From Pedobacter sp. Leaf170 (GTDB lineage: Bacteria; Bacteroidota; Bacteroidia; Sphingobacteriales; Sphingobacteriaceae), in assembly GCF_920984665.1 (NCBI RefSeq), contig NZ_CAKLBP010000001.1, positions 338,858 through 402,857 on the forward strand: a stretch of DNA of 64,000 nt. The letters are read 5' to 3'. The stretch's first letter is position 1. Each line of letters begins with the position of its first letter. This document shows positions 62,133-64,000 of the stretch, piece by piece. The notes below the pieces were generated by a model. That model did not search any database, was not told where the DNA came from, and was given only the letters and a program-made list of their open reading frames with translations. Position numbers and translations under genes: made by a program.

Positions 62133-62292
62133 CGGTTCTTTTAATAAGGTCTGTTTCCAAATCTTTTTGAGTAAGTGTTATATTTAGGTTAAGCTTAAAC
62201 GAGCTTACACCAGTCTTTTCAAAATCATTCTTCACCTCTTCTGGTTCAGCTTCTGTACGATTTTTTGTAATTATTTTTATAGTTCTTTTCAT
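62086..62292 (-). CDS. Small hypothetical phage-type protein, 68 aa
   Basis: The ATG at 62292 lies two bases after the stop of the secreted-protein gene (TAATTATG), which favours it over upstream starts. The product (MKRTIKIITKNRTEAEPEEV...) is charged, with no family recognised. It overlaps the XRE gene by 47 bases in another frame, suggesting a coupled operon of three. Confidence 0.5.
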   Translation of the reverse strand: MKRTIKIITKNRTEAEPEEVKNDFEKTGVSSFKLNLNITLTQKDLETDLIKRTDGKFIKASHFEESNN

Positions 62293-62294
62293 AA

Positions 62295-62831
62295 TTACCA
62301 ATCAGATTTTTGGGAGGTTAAAGATTCTGCATACTTTTTCAATCCTTGATTAAAATATTCCTCAATTGATTTTATTGCTTTCTCATCCTTAACTTCACCT
62401 CTTTTATTGAAGAAATCACGCATAGTTTTCTCTCTAAAAATGTCGCCGGTATAGGTGCTAATTTTATTGATATTAAAATTGACTTTTACCTTGTCATCTT
62501 TAAATTCATAATTAGATGTATGATTAATATCCCAAGATGGATTTAAGTATAGCACCTTCATTTTAACAGCCTGCTTTTCAACACCATTAAGTATTATGCT
62601 TTGGTTCTCAATCAACGTCATCACTTCTTTTGGAGAAACGTATAATTTCGAAAAATATAACAATGAAGATTTGTATAAATCTGTTTGTTTTTTGTTCGGC
62701 ACATCAATGACAACGTAATTCTTTGTAGTGTCAGCGGCGTTTACAAATCCATTAGGCGTTAATTTGAATGACTGTGAAAAAGCCGAGGTGCAAACTACAG
62801 AAAGCATTAAAATTAGAATAGTTTTTTTCAT
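62295..62831 (-). CDS. Secreted DUF4468-like protein
   Basis: A 178-residue protein with signal peptide (MKKTILILMLSVVCTSAFSQ). The mature part, with FKLTPNGFVNAADTTKNYVV, KQTDLYKSSLLYFSKLYVSP and KVKVNFNINKISTYTGDIFR, has the look of the DUF4468 domain, a TATA-binding-like fold common in Bacteroidota genomes and prophages. Function unknown. It is in the same unit as the small protein and the XRE gene. Confidence 0.7.
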   Translation of the reverse strand: MKKTILILMLSVVCTSAFSQSFKLTPNGFVNAADTTKNYVVIDVPNKKQTDLYKSSLLYFSKLYVSPKEVMTLIENQSIILNGVEKQAVKMKVLYLNPSWDINHTSNYEFKDDKVKVNFNINKISTYTGDIFREKTMRDFFNKRGEVKDEKAIKSIEEYFNQGLKKYAESLTSQKSDW

Positions 62832-62859
62832 AGTGTTTTAGGGTTTTAATATCGAGATT

Positions 62860-63648
62860 CTATCTCCTTTTATCAATTACGGTAAGTACATTAAAGATTT
62901 GTGCAATATCATCAAGGTATAAATCTTCATCCGGATATTGTTGCTTATCTGGATTCCATGAATGAATTGTTATAATTCCGTGCTCAACATCATGAGCGAT
63001 TATTTCTTTTATTAGTATACCGTCAGTTTTGTGAACGATGATAAATGCATCATTTGAATGTATATGCAACTTCGATTTCCAAAGATGGCTTGAAACCTCA
63101 CGGCCAATAGCTACTCTTTTAGGAAAAATACTTTTCTCAGCCCATTGTTCACTCATAAGATTCACCATACTATACCCAACGGTTTCAAAACCCAGGTAAG
63201 CACCTCTCGCCTCTTTTTCGACTGGTATTATTTCATATTCAAACGTGTCAAAATACTCAGGGTCAGCAAAGCCACGTAAATAACCAAGTTGCGCTTTTGC
63301 CGGCACTATTTTAACCCTCATCGCAGAAACCCCACCTTCTTCAGAATAAGCAAACTTATCATCATTATCTTTAAAAATTTCAGGGTCAGGCATACCAAAC
63401 CTTGGTATTGCCTCAATCACAGGCGATTTACCAACCCCAGCCTCAATATATGTCCAATCTACATCTTTAAAAGCATTAGAAATTTTTTCTATCATGCTTG
63501 GCGATATGTTACCTTTTATCTTGCCTATAGAACCATTGCTCAAACCTGCAATAATCTCAAATTGCCTAATCGTCAAGTCTTTATTAGATATGTATTCTAG
63601 GAGTCTATCTTTCTTTGTAGAAATTTTTTCTATTTGATTTTCAGGCAT
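62860..63648 (-). CDS. S24/LexA-like phage repressor
   Basis: A 262-residue repressor: N-terminal helix-turn-helix (LTIRQFEIIAGLSNGSIGKI, about 25-70) and a C-terminal S24 peptidase-like domain with the serine in FETVGYSMVNLMSEQ and a basic segment (IIVHKTDGILIKEIIAHDVE) that includes the expected Lys. The usual Ala-Gly cleavage region corresponds to VPAKAQLGYLRGFADPEYFD. Such CI-like proteins keep a prophage silent and lose function by RecA-stimulated self-cleavage. It is divergent from the early gene at 63778. Confidence 0.85.
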   Translation of the reverse strand: MPENQIEKISTKKDRLLEYISNKDLTIRQFEIIAGLSNGSIGKIKGNISPSMIEKISNAFKDVDWTYIEAGVGKSPVIEAIPRFGMPDPEIFKDNDDKFAYSEEGGVSAMRVKIVPAKAQLGYLRGFADPEYFDTFEYEIIPVEKEARGAYLGFETVGYSMVNLMSEQWAEKSIFPKRVAIGREVSSHLWKSKLHIHSNDAFIIVHKTDGILIKEIIAHDVEHGIITIHSWNPDKQQYPDEDLYLDDIAQIFNVLTVIDKRR

Positions 63649-63689
63649 TTAGATTAATAAGCTAAATTATTTAGATAAATAATATAAAG

Positions 63690-63708
63690 TATAGAATAAT
63701 CTTCTATA
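63690..63708. promoter_or_regulatory. Candidate repressor operator
   Basis: TATAGAA-TAATC-TTCTATA, perfect 7-bp inverted repeat that overlaps the start of the rightward -7 element. Placed in the 129-base gap between the repressor gene and the divergent gene. Confidence 0.6.
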
Positions 63709-63714
63709 CATTTG
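63707..63714 (+). promoter_or_regulatory. Rightward early promoter, -7 element
   Basis: TACATTTG, exact TAnnTTTG match, 63 bases before the ATG at 63778. Confidence 0.55.
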
Positions 63715-63729
63715 TATTGTACAACACAA

Positions 63730-63737
63730 CAAAGATA
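63730..63737 (-). promoter_or_regulatory. Leftward repressor promoter, -7 element
   Basis: Reads TATCTTTG on the minus strand, exact TAnnTTTG match, 82 bases before the repressor ATG. The two promoters face and overlap each other, so they are expected to be mutually exclusive. Confidence 0.5.
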
Positions 63738-63777
63738 AATATAAACTATTAATTGCTATACCCCAAAAAAGAACCAA

Positions 63778-64000
63778 ATGTTAAATAGCCGTAATCATAG
63801 TAAGCTCATTGCCGGCCTTGTAGATAAGGGTGTTGAGTTTTTTGTTCACCAGAATGAAATTAAATGCGTTCACGATGGCAAGACTTTCACTTACGAAGAA
63901 TTTCCTCAATGGATTTTTGATAAGATTTCTGATGATATGTTAAGCAACCCAGAAGCATTGAAATCACTTGCTAAATGGGAAAACTTATCTCAAGAAGATT
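63778..64000 (+). CDS. Early phage-type gene, 3' truncated by window edge
   Basis: An open frame from ATG 63778 to the window end gives 74 residues (MLNSRNHSKLIAGLVDKGVE..., TFTYEEFPQWIFDKISDDML). No stop is reached. No family is recognised from this part; being the first gene divergent from the repressor, it is probably an early lytic or replication-related gene. Confidence 0.65.
   Translation, partial: MLNSRNHSKLIAGLVDKGVEFFVHQNEIKCVHDGKTFTYEEFPQWIFDKISDDMLSNPEALKSLAKWENLSQED

Larger units (their letters stand above)
61612..64000. mobile_element. Left end of a second element or prophage (continues past the window)
   Basis: Directly to the right of the attachment core begin genes of phage type: XRE protein, small protein, DUF4468-like secreted protein, S24 repressor and a divergent early gene with operator-like sequence. 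The tRNA-fragment at its edge indicates that it uses the same attachment site as the first element; its integrase and the intact tRNA gene should lie beyond 64000. Confidence 0.55.

Overview
The window looks like a chromosome segment of a Bacteroidota species, most likely a Pedobacter-like member of the Sphingobacteriaceae. The grounds are a SusC/SusD/SusR starch locus, Oar-type and SusC-type TonB receptors, type III glutamine synthetase, Bacteroidota-type promoter elements (TAnnTTTG about 7 bases before transcription starts), A+T-rich DNA, and many intergenic dispersed repeats. No rRNA, intact tRNA or CRISPR array was seen.

Layout. 1-8.2 kb: end of glutamine synthetase III, purM, a large Oar-like TonB receptor (minus) and lipoamide dehydrogenase. 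8.2-9.2 kb: about 1 kb of repeat debris, followed by an SMR efflux gene interrupted by an amber codon. 9.5-16.1 kb: MBL hydrolase, GNAT acetyltransferase, ferritin and the conserved ATP-grasp / alpha-E / transglutaminase trio. 16.2-22.8 kb: asnS, then on the minus strand a GH15 glucosidase, glgC and glgA (glycogen metabolism). 22.9-28.5 kb: a tightly coupled eight-gene operon that encodes every enzyme of one fatty-acid-type elongation cycle (ketoreductase, hotdog dehydratase, ACP, ketosynthase, FabI-like enoyl reductase) plus a phosphopantetheinyl transferase, an alpha/beta hydrolase and a PlsC-type acyltransferase. 28.5-38.1 kb: cobA, a lipoprotein, bestrophin, an SDR, an ankyrin protein facing catalase HPII and a YciE-like ferritin, then an ECF sigma factor. 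38.3-41.2 kb: an MCE/Mla-type lipid transport operon with its own small lipoprotein. 42.2-52.0 kb: a compact starch locus (two GH13 enzymes, SusD, SusC, SusR-like regulator).

From 52.17 to 61.63 kb lies an integrated mobile element of about 9.4 kb. It is bounded by identical 16-bp direct repeats that match the 3' end of a tRNA-like gene, and each end carries a paired TTGTATG site with the same 12-bp period. Its genes are a complete tyrosine recombinase, an excisionase-type HTH protein, a putative phage/plasmid replication protein, a 103-aa protein, a 1002-aa KAP-family P-loop NTPase with two membrane segments, an XRE regulator with a perfect 14-bp palindrome upstream, a secreted protein, an agmatine-deiminase-fold enzyme with its catalytic residues intact, and a 204-aa unknown. 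The KAP-to-deiminase block is the best candidate for an undescribed cargo system, possibly anti-phage or element-protective, but that role is inferred.

From 61.6 kb to the window end a second element, probably a prophage, abuts the same attachment sequence. It carries an XRE protein, a small protein, a DUF4468-like secreted protein, an S24/LexA-like repressor and the start of a divergent gene, with a candidate operator and facing promoters between the last two. The two elements appear stacked in tandem at one attachment site.
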